Source: an uncultured Bacilli bacterium
GTDB lineage: Bacteria; Bacillota_I; Bacilli_A; RF39; UBA660
Reading direction: 5' to 3'
Assembly (NCBI GenBank): GCA_947631885.1
Contig: CANRMZ010000016.1
Location: 1 to 13,113, forward strand
Length of the DNA stretch: 13,113 nucleotides
Below the pieces are notes generated by a model, which was not told the origin of the DNA, ran no database searches, and saw only the letters and a program-made list of their open reading frames with translations. Below, one piece after another: positions 1 to 6,489 of this stretch. Numbering within the stretch: the stretch's first letter is position 1; every line of letters starts with the position of its first letter. Made by a program: the position numbers and the translations under genes.

Positions 1-659
1 CTAATAGCTTCAGGTCAAATATCTTCAATAGCTAAGGTAATCATTATGCCAGCGACAATAACTAAGATAATAGATATAGCAAATGGCGTAATAAATCTTG
101 CTAAAAAGATATAAGCAATTATTGCTCCTAAAGGTTCTGCCAAGCCAGATAATAAAGTTTTGGATAGTGCCTTTAGCTTTGATCCTGTTGCATAGTAAAT
201 TGGGACGGCTATAGCAATACCCTCAGGAATATTATGCATAGCTATGGCTATAGTTAACTTAATGCCTTAACTAGTATCAAGATAAGTACTTAGAAAAGTA
301 AGTATTCCTTCAGGAAAGTTATGAATCATAAGAGTTATCATTGATAAAATACCTAATTTATATAGCTTATTATCAATTTTATTTAAAAGATGATAAATTA
401 CCTTAAGAATTACATAACTAACTCCTAAAAGGGGTAAAACAAGGCTTAAAAGAAGAATCCTATTACTACTTTCTTTTATTGCTTCAGGTATTAAATCAAA
501 TATACTAACTCCTATCATTATAATTAAAGAAAAACTTAAAGAAAATGTAATAATCTTATCTTTATTTTCCTTTTTAAAAGGTAAAAATATAAAGAGTCCT
601 CCAAGGACAGTTGAAAGCCCTGCTAATAAAGATAAGATTAAAGCTAATTTAATATTCAT
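1..659 (-). pseudogene. ZIP-family divalent metal transporter, broken by two in-frame stops and cut by the window edge
   Basis: The product would be an inner-membrane zinc/iron-type (ZIP, ZupT-like) transporter. From the ATG at 659 the frame encodes hydrophobic helices, an early IPEA motif, and the helix-IV metal-site motif HNFPEG at residues 113-118. A TAA at 269-267 then interrupts it. In the same frame ten codons later comes the helix-V motif HNIPEG, followed by GxAxxVPIYYATGSK and GLAEPLGA, as in ZupT. A second in-frame stop, TGA at 17-15, falls in the conserved segment before PEA. Both stops sit where a hydrophobic residue, plausibly Leu (TTA), is expected, so single-base changes TTA to TAA and TTA to TGA would explain them. 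There is no frameshift. The best Shine-Dalgarno candidate (AGAAGG) lies unusually far from the ATG. Family assignment is secure. Whether this is true decay or sequence error cannot be decided here. Confidence 0.85.
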
Positions 660-689
660 ATTAAATATTATGCATAATCCTTCTATAAC

Positions 690-718
690 TTGATAAAATT
701 CCCCTTTTATGGTAGTAT
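690..718 (+). promoter_or_regulatory. Promoter for the DUF1292-like gene and its downstream partner
   Basis: TTGATA at 690-695 and TAGTAT at 713-718 are separated by exactly 17 bases, a good sigma-A arrangement. The predicted start point near 725 places an inverted repeat at the very 5' end of the transcript. The divergent ZIP gene starts at 659. Confidence 0.6.
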
Positions 719-725
719 ATAGAGC

Positions 726-749
726 TTGTAACGGCTTATTTCGTTACAA
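726..749. repeat. Inverted repeat at the predicted transcript start: operator or 5' stem-loop
   Basis: TTGTAACG (726-733) and CGTTACAA (742-749) are perfect 8-base complementary arms around an 8-base spacer. No T-run follows on either strand, so it is not an intrinsic terminator. It lies between the promoter and the ribosome binding site (AAAGGGG, 750-756). It could bind a regulator controlling the divergent genes or act as an RNA-stabilising 5' hairpin. The function is inferred from position only. Confidence 0.5.
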
Positions 750-767
750 AAAGGGGTTTTGGTTAAT

Positions 768-1025
768 ATGAAAATAAGCTTTTTGGATGCTAATAATATT
801 ATGCATGAAGGAAAAGTTGTAGCCGTTTTCCATCATAATGATAATCATTATATAGCCTATGCCAAAAAAGATTCTATAAACGATAAAACAAATATCTTAG
901 TAGGTAAATATGAACCAAAAGAAAATAATACCATAAGAGTTTATGATGTTGCCTCAAAAGAAGAATGGCAATTCATTACTAACTTTCTTATGAATAAAAT
1001 TAATCAAGGAGAAATAAATGCCTAA
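768..1025 (+). CDS. DUF1292-like small protein
   Basis: This is an 85-residue, probably cytoplasmic protein. The order of features, a short beta-rich core (HNDNHYIAYAK), then an ILVGKYEP stretch, then an acidic/aromatic EEWQFITNFL helix near the C-terminus, resembles the DUF1292 (YrzB) family of Firmicutes, whose biochemical role is not established. I chose the ATG at 768 because AAAGGGG at 750-756 is well spaced from it. The upstream TTG at 759 sits almost on top of that ribosome binding site. The stop codon overlaps the next gene by eight bases, implying translational coupling and a two-gene operon. The family call rests on pattern resemblance and is moderately sure. The reading frame itself is well supported. 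Confidence 0.7.
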   Translation: MKISFLDANNIMHEGKVVAVFHHNDNHYIAYAKKDSINDKTNILVGKYEPKENNTIRVYDVASKEEWQFITNFLMNKINQGEINA

Positions 1026-2469
1026 AAATTTTATAATATTTAGAAAAGGTAATAGTTTTCTTTTCGCTGAAATAAACGAAAATGAAATTAATACCAAAAG
1101 CTATAAAGAATATAAAAAGACAATAAAAAATTTTATCGATAAAGGCTACACATTAACAGTAAATGATAAAGCAATTATCTTAAGAAGTAAAAGAAGACTT
1201 AAGTCTGAAGCTACTTTAATTGCTATTATGAATGATGAAAGATTATTAAAAAGTAAATATCTTAAGGCTTTAAGAAAAGATATGGCAAGAGTTAAAAAAA
1301 CTAAAGGCTATACAATCATTGAAACTGATGCCTATGGTAATAAAACTCGAATTAAAAAAACACCTAAAAAAGAGAAGAAAGCCTTTAACTTTGCTAGTTT
1401 ATTTCATGACCGAGCAACAACTGTCGGTATTGCTATTACTTTAGTAGCCATTATTGCCTCATATGGTCTATTCTCATCTAAAGCTAATCAAAAAGCTGAG
1501 GATAATGTAGATCAAGATGCCTACTCTATCTCAATGACTGATACGCCAGATGCTAGTGAATTATTTACGGACTTTAATAACATAAGTCATAATAACTTAA
1601 CACCTAATGGATTCCCATTTAAATTATATCCATTTGATAGAAGTTATCTACACTTAGAGGACTTTTTAGATAATGGTTTAAATACTGAGGAAGAAGAAAG
1701 TCTTGATGAAGAAGAAAACATCTATGATGAATACCTTGAAACTTATGCTGAGTACTTCCATTTAGATGCCGATAAAGTTATTGATTTTGCAAGACAAGTA
1801 ACAAACAACTATACTTTAGCCTTCGAAGATATTCTTGGTACTGATGCTTATGACATTGATAATCCTGAAGCTGCTTGCATGATTTTCGTCCATGAATTAA
1901 ATCGTGATGGCTTAAATGTTTCCTTAAGTGATTATGGTTTTACACCAGCAGACTTTGTAATAGATTCGAGTGTAACTGCCCTTCCTAGTGATAAAGTTTT
2001 AAGTAATGGTCAAACTTTTGAAGAGTTCTTTGGCCATGTATGTGACTTATTAAATGTAGATAAAAATTGGCTTTTAAGTATTACTTATCTTGAAACAGGA
2101 AGACTTACAAGTAATATTTCGACCACTATTAATAACTTTGGGGGTTTAAGAGGAACTGATGGGTTCTACACTTATATTAGTCCTGAAGCCGGCATTATTG
2201 CCCATTGTCGTAACTTGAAAAGATATGAAAATTTTGACTTACAAAGTATTTATGAACTTGCAGGTCTATACGTGTACGGAGATAGGTCTTTAATATATAA
2301 GATTAATAATAATCCTAATGACCCTACCCTAGCAAGTTATAGCGAAACGATGAATATATGGATTAATAGTGTAACTTATTTCCATGATGATTTTTTAGTT
2401 CGTTCCGAGGAAGTATTTGGTAATTCCGAGCTAGATGAAAACGATGAAGTTACTTTAGCAATTAAATAA
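1018..2469 (+). CDS. Membrane-anchored protein with C-terminal glucosaminidase/lysozyme-like domain
   Basis: This 483-residue protein has three parts. A very basic N-terminal region (1-130) is rich in Lys/Arg and should face the cytoplasm. A single membrane helix (about 134-153) follows, then a long extracellular region. An acidic linker (about 223-240) precedes a C-terminal domain at about 330-460 that resembles the lysozyme-like/GH73 glucosaminidase fold. There, YLETG places a candidate catalytic Glu at 359, NNFGGLRG follows at 372-379, and a YxYxSPEAGI segment comes after that. It would act on peptidoglycan at the cell surface. The ribosome binding site AAGGAG (1006-1011) is six bases before the ATG. 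It overlaps the upstream DUF1292-like gene. The type II membrane topology is inferred from charge. The hydrolase assignment is by motif resemblance only, and it could instead be a non-catalytic wall-binding relative. Confidence 0.65.
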   Translation: MPKNFIIFRKGNSFLFAEINENEINTKSYKEYKKTIKNFIDKGYTLTVNDKAIILRSKRRLKSEATLIAIMNDERLLKSKYLKALRKDMARVKKTKGYTIIETDAYGNKTRIKKTPKKEKKAFNFASLFHDRATTVGIAITLVAIIASYGLFSSKANQKAEDNVDQDAYSISMTDTPDASELFTDFNNISHNNLTPNGFPFKLYPFDRSYLHLEDFLDNGLNTEEEESLDEEENIYDEYLETYAEYFHLDADKVIDFARQVTNNYTLAFEDILGTDAYDIDNPEAACMIFVHELNRDGLNVSLSDYGFTPADFVIDSSVTALPSDKVLSNGQTFEEFFGHVCDLLNVDKNWLLSITYLETGRLTSNISTTINNFGGLRGTDGFYTYISPEAGIIAHCRNLKRYENFDLQSIYELAGLYVYGDRSLIYKINNNPNDPTLASYSETMNIWINSVTYFHDDFLVRSEEVFGNSELDENDEVTLAIK

Positions 2470-2535
2470 TGCAAAGTTCCAATTATTTCCATGATATATT
2501 CTTTCATATTATCCATACTATTTGTAGGAGGTAAT

Positions 2536-2700
2536 ATGAGTAATAGTAAAGCACGCGCTAATGCTGCTGGAGCAAAAGCTAGAGCAAATTCTAGCTGTAA
2601 CGCTAGAGCTAACTCTAATGCAAGAGCCAATTCTAATGCTAGAGCTAACTCAAACGCTAGATCAAATGCCAGAAGCAATGCTAAATCAAGCGCAAAATAA
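2536..2700 (+). CDS. Small Arg/Asn/Ala/Ser-repeat basic protein (54 residues), unknown function
   Basis: A textbook ribosome binding site, AGGAGG at 2526-2531, is four bases before the ATG at 2536, which fixes the start. An upstream in-frame ATG at 2491 lacks such a site. The product contains only Ala (17), Asn (12), Ser (11), Arg (7), Lys (4) and single Met, Gly and Cys residues. It carries eleven positive charges and no acidic residue. Residues 22-39 are three exact NARANS hexads. Residues 40-51 are three tetrads (NARS, NARS, NAKS). The repeats differ at the DNA level almost only by synonymous changes. There is no signal peptide or membrane helix. It may share a transcript with the upstream gene, as the gap is 66 bases and no convincing promoter is seen. 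I do not recognise a family. Nucleic-acid binding or a cationic peptide role are guesses from charge. Confidence 0.65.
   Translation: MSNSKARANAAGAKARANSSCNARANSNARANSNARANSNARSNARSNAKSSAK
2599..2652 (+). repeat. Three tandem 18-base units encoding NARANS
   Basis: The units at 2599-2616, 2617-2634 and 2635-2652 encode identical hexapeptides. Copies differ at third positions (for example AAC/AAT, GCT/GCA/GCC, TCT/TCA), all synonymous. Three 12-base tetrapeptide units (2653-2688) follow. Confidence 0.85.
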
Positions 2701-2704
2701 TTAA

Positions 2705-3580
2705 TTATTCTCGATCATTTCTTGGATGGAATTCATAATCACTATGTACCTTTTGATTAGATACATGTGAATAGATTTCAGTAGTAGTAATATTACTATG
2801 GCCAAGAAGTTCTTGAATAACTCTTAAATCTGCTCCATTATTAAGTAAATGGGTAGCAAAAGAGTGTCTTAAAGTATGCGGAGAAACGTGTTTATCAATA
2901 CCGTTTTCTCGGCATATTTTTTTTAGGATTTTAAAAAATCCTTGTCTAGTTATTTTAGTTCCTAAATTATTTATAAAAACATACGAACTGCTTTTATCTT
3001 TTAATAGAAAATCGCGATATTCATCAATATATATTCTTAAAGCATTTTTAGCAGAATCATTCATGGGAACAATTCTTTCTTTACTGCCTTTACCAAAGAC
3101 TCTTATTGTACATTCATCAAAATCGATGTTACTTATTTCAAGCCCTACGAGCTCACTTACTCTAAGACCTGTTGCATATAAAGTTTCTAGCATCGCAACA
3201 TTACGATAATCCGTAGGTTTCATAGGATTAATATTTAAAAGTTTATCTACTTCCTCGATAGTCAAAAATTCAGGTAATTTCTTTTCTAGTTTAGGAAGTT
3301 TAATCGTACTAGTAGGTGTTTTTAAAATCAGATCATTTTCAAAAAGGAAATTATAAAATGAATTAATTACCGTTAGATAATGAGCTCTTGTTTTAGCAGT
3401 TACATTATCATCATATAAAAAATCTCTTATTTCATCAGTTTCTAATTTTAATAAGTTTTTACCTTTAAAAAAGTCACTAAATTTTTCTAAATTATAGCGA
3501 TAAGACTCATATGTATTATTAGAAAGTTTTCTTTCATATTTTAAATAATCTAAATATTTATTTATATATTCATTATCCAT
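2705..3580 (-). CDS. xerD: Tyrosine recombinase XerD (chromosome dimer resolution)
   Basis: This 291-residue protein has the usual length for XerC/XerD. The N-terminal SAM-like core-binding domain spans about 1-95 and the catalytic domain about 105-285. All catalytic residues are present with family spacing: Arg140 (ATGLRVSEL), Lys164 (GKGSKE), His235 and Arg238 (HTLRHSFATH), His261 (LGHSN) and nucleophile Tyr270 (IYSHV). The C-terminus ends in the FHPR-type tail typical of XerD-like proteins. It acts with a partner recombinase at dif to resolve chromosome dimers. No dif or att site, excisionase or phage gene is nearby, which favours a housekeeping role. XerC versus XerD cannot be fully separated by eye. 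The leader is very short, and only a weak GAGATGA-type ribosome binding site precedes the ATG. The gene ends four bases from the convergent small basic-protein gene. Confidence 0.88.
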   Translation of the reverse strand: MDNEYINKYLDYLKYERKLSNNTYESYRYNLEKFSDFFKGKNLLKLETDEIRDFLYDDNVTAKTRAHYLTVINSFYNFLFENDLILKTPTSTIKLPKLEKKLPEFLTIEEVDKLLNINPMKPTDYRNVAMLETLYATGLRVSELVGLEISNIDFDECTIRVFGKGSKERIVPMNDSAKNALRIYIDEYRDFLLKDKSSSYVFINNLGTKITRQGFFKILKKICRENGIDKHVSPHTLRHSFATHLLNNGADLRVIQELLGHSNITTTEIYSHVSNQKVHSDYEFHPRNDRE

Positions 3581-3598
3581 ATTATCATCTCTACATTA

Positions 3599-3607
3599 AT
3601 TATAGCA
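3599..3607 (-). promoter_or_regulatory. Extended -10 promoter for xerD
   Basis: On the minus strand TGCTATAAT (TATAAT at 3604-3599) is a perfect extended -10 element. The -35 region is poor. Transcription would start near 3592, about a dozen bases before the xerD ATG. It directly abuts the U-tract of the upstream gene's terminator. Confidence 0.6.
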
Positions 3608-3640
3608 AAAAAAATCTAGATAATCGAAAATTATCTAGAT
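3607..3640 (-). terminator. Intrinsic terminator of the 188-residue gene
   Basis: Arms ATTATCTAGAT (3630-3640) and ATCTAGATAAT (3614-3624) form a perfect 11-base stem around a 5-base loop. On the minus strand it is followed by a run of T's (3613-3607). The gene's stop codon (3633-3631) lies inside the stem. Confidence 0.88.
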
Positions 3641-4197
3641 GGTTCGACATTAAGTTTATTAGAAACATTAGCGGCCAAGTTTTCCATTTCGGCATGGATA
3701 TCTTCGGCAGTAACGCATTCGGCAAACTCGGGTTCTACTGGTGCAACTTCAATTTTACCATTTCTTTCTAATAATTTTAAAGTATCTTCATATGAAAGAC
3801 CATAATACGGATGTGGCCATGCCACTACTTTTTCTGGTACTATACCATTTGTAACGTATCTCACATTGGCACCCCTAACCATTAGCATAAACGATTCATC
3901 TTTGCATCTTACACTACGGCCATGGATAACATTTAGGCTCCCATCTTCACAAGCTTCGAACTTATAATAAGTTAAAATCTCACCAACATGTTTTAAAAAT
4001 TGATAATTAACTACAGATTTTAAAGATTTATACATAACAGAGGCACTAAATATAAACATATTTATGGTTACAGGATTTCCTTCATAATCATAGGCATCAT
4101 AATAAGTATCATCAGTTTTCGCTTGGCTGAAATATTTTGTAGCAATATAGTTTTTGACACTACTCATGATAACATTACCAAGATCATTAATATCCAT
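3631..4197 (-). CDS. Hypothetical protein of 188 residues, apparently well expressed
   Basis: I do not recognise a family. The protein is soluble in appearance, with no signal peptide or clear membrane helix. The N-terminal half is aromatic and mixed helix/strand (YYDAYDYEGNPVTINMF), and a helix is likely around 50-75. There is a compact segment with Cys and Trp (about 82-128) and an acidic, Ala-rich C-terminal helix (about 150-180). Expression signals are all strong: TTGACT plus extended -10 TGGTAAAAT upstream, AGGGGAGG just before the ATG, and a perfect hairpin terminator at the stop codon. A hand count over 3661-3960 gives about 40% G+C, clearly richer than neighbouring stretches of rarA, with more C-ending codons. 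That can reflect codon optimisation for high expression or recent acquisition. It is a monocistronic unit divergent from rarA. Confidence 0.75.
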   Translation of the reverse strand: MDINDLGNVIMSSVKNYIATKYFSQAKTDDTYYDAYDYEGNPVTINMFIFSASVMYKSLKSVVNYQFLKHVGEILTYYKFEACEDGSLNVIHGRSVRCKDESFMLMVRGANVRYVTNGIVPEKVVAWPHPYYGLSYEDTLKLLERNGKIEVAPVEPEFAECVTAEDIHAEMENLAANVSNKLNVEPSR

Positions 4198-4221
4198 ATA
4201 AACCTCCCCTACATGTCTAGT

Positions 4222-4251
4222 ATTTTACCACCCATATCTTATTAAAGTCAA
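4222..4251 (-). promoter_or_regulatory. Promoter of the 188-residue hypothetical gene
   Basis: On the minus strand TTGACT (4251-4246) is 18 bases from TAAAAT (4227-4222), which carries an upstream TG to give an extended -10 (TGGTAAAAT). The ribosome binding site AGGGGAGG follows and the ATG is at 4197. This is the closest match to consensus in the window. Confidence 0.7.
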
Positions 4252-4254
4252 TTG

Positions 4255-4263
4255 TGTTATAAT
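4255..4263 (+). promoter_or_regulatory. Extended -10 promoter for the rarA-gpsA operon
   Basis: TGTTATAAT with TATAAT at 4258-4263 is a perfect extended -10, and no good -35 is seen. The start point would be near 4270, giving a leader of about 12 bases containing GAGG (4272-4275). It sits back to back with the -35 of the divergent promoter. A near-palindrome (TTGT...ACAA, 4252-4267) covers it. Confidence 0.65.
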
Positions 4264-4281
4264 ACAATCACGAGGTAAGAA

Positions 4282-5481
4282 ATGGATATTTTAGCAGATA
4301 AATTACGACCACAAACTTTAGATGATATTTTAGGCCAAGACCATTTAGTAGGTAAAGGGAAAATCATACGTAATCTTATTGAAAATAATAAGATGGTTTC
4401 TTTAATACTATATGGTAGACCAGGAACTGGTAAAACTTCACTTGCTAGAGTTATTGCTAAAGAAATAGATAAAGAAGTTGTCTTTTTAAATGCTGTTATT
4501 AATAATAAAGCGGATTTTGAAAATGCCATTGCCAAATCCAAAGGTTTTGAAGAAATAGTACTAATCATTGATGAAATACATCGAATGAATAAAGATAAAC
4601 AAGATATTCTTCTTCCCTATGTAGAAAATGGTTCAGTAATATTAATTGGTCTTACAACCTCAAATCCTTATATGAAAGTAAATCCGGCTATTCGCAGTCG
4701 CTGCCAAGTATTTGAGCTTCATGAGCTAACGGAATCCGACATTATCAAAGGACTTAATAAAGCTATTAAAATGCTTGATAATGCTACGCTTACGAAAGAT
4801 GCCGCCAAATATATTGCTTCTTATGCTTGTGGTGATTTAAGAAGTGCTATAAATCTTTTAGAAATAGCATATTACAGTAGTAAAGATCACAAAATTACAA
4901 TTGATGTTTTAAAAGATATAAATAGTAAACCAAATCTTTATCTTGACGGTAACGACGATGCTTATTATGATATGCTTTCGGCATTACAAAAGTCTATTCG
5001 TGGTTCTGATGTTGATGCTAGTATTTATTATCTAGCTAGGCTTCTTACAATGGGTGATTTAGATTCGATTGAAAGAAGATTATCCGTTATTGCGTATGAG
5101 GATATTGGCCTTGCTAATCCCGGTATTGGGCCAAGACTTGATAGTGCTATTAATGCTGCGGAAAGAGTAGGCCTTCCGGAAGCCCAAATTCCCCTTGCCT
5201 ACATCGTTTGTGAAATGGCATTGTCTCCGAAAAGCAATAGCACTAATATGGCTTTAAATCGAGCTATGGAAGACATTAATATGGGACATGGTAAGAAGAT
5301 TCCTAATCATATTAAGACTAACTCAAAAGATTATAAATATCCTCATGAATACTTTAATAGTTATGTAGTACAACAATATTTACCTGATGATATAAAAGAT
5401 CATAAATATTATATTCCTAAAGATAATAATGTAGAAAATAACTTAAATAAAATATATAAAGAAAGGACTGGAAAAAAATGA
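4282..5481 (+). CDS. rarA: Replication-associated recombination protein A (RarA/MgsA-type AAA+ ATPase)
   Basis: This cytoplasmic AAA+ clamp-loader-like ATPase acts at stalled replication forks, ends and gaps together with single-strand binding protein. The 399-residue protein opens with the family LRPQTLDDILGQDHLVG segment. It carries Walker A GRPGTGKT (45-52), Walker B IIDEIHR (95-101), the sensor-1 segment TTSNP (125-129) and the arginine-finger region IRSRC (137-141). The C-terminal tetramerisation region includes YLARLL, EDIGLANP and the late SPKSNS motif. Small departures from the usual pattern are Tyr44 for Trp before Walker A and MNKDKQD for FNKxQQD. The ATG is chosen from GAGG six bases upstream. 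It ends TGA overlapping the gpsA ATG by four bases. B. subtilis keeps its homologue yrvN close to yrvM (tcdA), and tcdA is also close by here. Confidence 0.93.
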   Translation: MDILADKLRPQTLDDILGQDHLVGKGKIIRNLIENNKMVSLILYGRPGTGKTSLARVIAKEIDKEVVFLNAVINNKADFENAIAKSKGFEEIVLIIDEIHRMNKDKQDILLPYVENGSVILIGLTTSNPYMKVNPAIRSRCQVFELHELTESDIIKGLNKAIKMLDNATLTKDAAKYIASYACGDLRSAINLLEIAYYSSKDHKITIDVLKDINSKPNLYLDGNDDAYYDMLSALQKSIRGSDVDASIYYLARLLTMGDLDSIERRLSVIAYEDIGLANPGIGPRLDSAINAAERVGLPEAQIPLAYIVCEMALSPKSNSTNMALNRAMEDINMGHGKKIPNHIKTNSKDYKYPHEYFNSYVVQQYLPDDIKDHKYYIPKDNNVENNLNKIYKERTGKK

Positions 5482-6455
5482 AAATAAGTTTAATTGGTAC
5501 TGGCGTATACGGTCTTGCCATTGCTAGCTGTTTAGCTAAAAAGAATCATGATATAACTATGTGGAGTGAAAGCAAAGATAAAATAAAGGAATACAATGAA
5601 ACTAAACAGTTAAAGTCATTAGTGGCTTCTTATGACTTACCAAGTAATATAAAAGTAATTGGCTCAATGCAAGATGCTTTAGTTAAGCCCGATATAATAT
5701 TTATTACCTGCTGTTCCAAATATGTATCTAGTGTGGCTAAAGATATGCTACCTTTTTTTGAAAAAGATACACCTGTATGTATTGCCAGTAAAGGTATTGA
5801 AGAAAAAAGTGGTAAGCTTCTTTCTAATATTATCAAGGAAATACTTCCTACCAAAAACGTTGCAGTTATCTCCGGCCCTACTTTTGCTATAGATGTTATA
5901 AATAATGAACCGGTTGCTTTAGCTATTGCAGGAACTAATAAAAAAACCATTGAGACAATAATAAAAGCTTTAAGTGGACCTACTCTTAAACTACGTAAGT
6001 CTAGTGATTTAATTGGTATTCAAATATGTGGTAGCGTAAAAAATATTATAGCTATAGCATCAGGTATTCTCGCAGGTCTAGGTTATGGTGAAAGTACTCA
6101 AGCTTTCTTAATTAATGAATCACTTCATGATATAAAGCATTTAATTAGGCTTTTAAAAGGTAAAGGCAGAACGGTTTTATCTTTCGCAGGAGTTGGTGAT
6201 TTATTAATGACTAGTATGTCTAAGAAAAGCCGTAATTACTCTTTTGGTTATATAATTGGTAGCAGTAAAGATCATAATGAAGTAGAAAAATACTTAGATA
6301 ATACTACTGTCGAAGGATATTATACTTTAAAGACAATTATTAATTTATTAAATAGTAAGAATATTGATATCCCTCTTATCTTCTTAATTAATGATATTGT
6401 CGATGGTAAAAAAGATCCACATCTACTTGCCGATTTCCTTATTAATAAAGAATAA
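5478..6455 (+). CDS. gpsA: Glycerol-3-phosphate dehydrogenase [NAD(P)+]
   Basis: This cytoplasmic enzyme reduces dihydroxyacetone phosphate to sn-glycerol 3-phosphate, the backbone for phospholipids. The 325-residue length is normal. The Rossmann motif GTGVYG is at 7-12, SKGIE at 104-108, SGPTFA at 132-137, and the catalytic Lys188 lies in GSVKNIIAIASGI. The substrate-domain motifs GVGDLLMT (238-245) and SRNYSFG (251-257) follow. Some positions diverge from the common consensus (SVKN for ALKN, FAGVGD for LAGLGD), but nothing essential appears missing. It is translationally coupled to rarA through an ATGA overlap and has an AAAGGA ribosome binding site inside the end of rarA. A hairpin shared with the convergent dxs gene lies just downstream. 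Pairing of rarA with gpsA probably has no functional meaning beyond co-transcription. Confidence 0.93.
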   Translation: MKISLIGTGVYGLAIASCLAKKNHDITMWSESKDKIKEYNETKQLKSLVASYDLPSNIKVIGSMQDALVKPDIIFITCCSKYVSSVAKDMLPFFEKDTPVCIASKGIEEKSGKLLSNIIKEILPTKNVAVISGPTFAIDVINNEPVALAIAGTNKKTIETIIKALSGPTLKLRKSSDLIGIQICGSVKNIIAIASGILAGLGYGESTQAFLINESLHDIKHLIRLLKGKGRTVLSFAGVGDLLMTSMSKKSRNYSFGYIIGSSKDHNEVEKYLDNTTVEGYYTLKTIINLLNSKNIDIPLIFLINDIVDGKKDPHLLADFLINKE

Positions 6456-6463
6456 AACTAAAA

Positions 6464-6489
6464 AAGACTGTTTAGCGCAGTCTTCTTTT
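6464..6489. terminator. Bidirectional terminator between gpsA and dxs
   Basis: Arms AAGACTG (6464-6470) and CAGTCTT (6478-6484) flank a 7-base loop. On the plus strand CTTTTT follows. On the minus strand a run of T's follows. The dxs stop codon (6474-6472) lies in the loop, so the hairpin overlaps the end of dxs. Confidence 0.8.

Noticed and set aside
15..17. TGA read as tryptophan (alternative genetic code)
   Set aside because: Trp codons in intact genes are TGG, and rarA, tcdA and the HerA-like gene end in TGA at sensible family lengths, with overlaps to the next start in two cases. Caveat: each of those has a TAA within a few codons, so the window alone does not exclude it completely.
15..239. 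A separate short protein starting at the ATG at 239
   Set aside because: The ATG lies within the helix-V HNIPEG motif of the ZIP frame, is in the same frame as the upstream part, and has no ribosome binding site. It is the downstream part of the broken gene.
726..760. Inverted repeat as an intrinsic terminator
   Set aside because: No run of T's directly follows the hairpin on either strand, and it lies downstream of a promoter and upstream of a ribosome binding site.
2376..2678. Minus-strand Leu/Ala-rich reading frame opposite the small repeat gene
   Set aside because: It is the antisense reading of the NARANS repeats, lacks a ribosome binding site and also overlaps the end of the wall-hydrolase-like gene. 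The plus strand has the consensus ribosome binding site.
2696..2709. Perfect palindrome AATAATTAATTATT between convergent genes as a terminator
   Set aside because: It is all A/T with no loop and no separate T-run, so it would be too weak and is expected by chance in such AT-rich sequence.
2705..3580. Tyrosine recombinase as a sign of an integrated element
   Set aside because: Length, catalytic spacing and C-terminal tail fit housekeeping XerD. No att repeats, excisionase or phage genes are seen.
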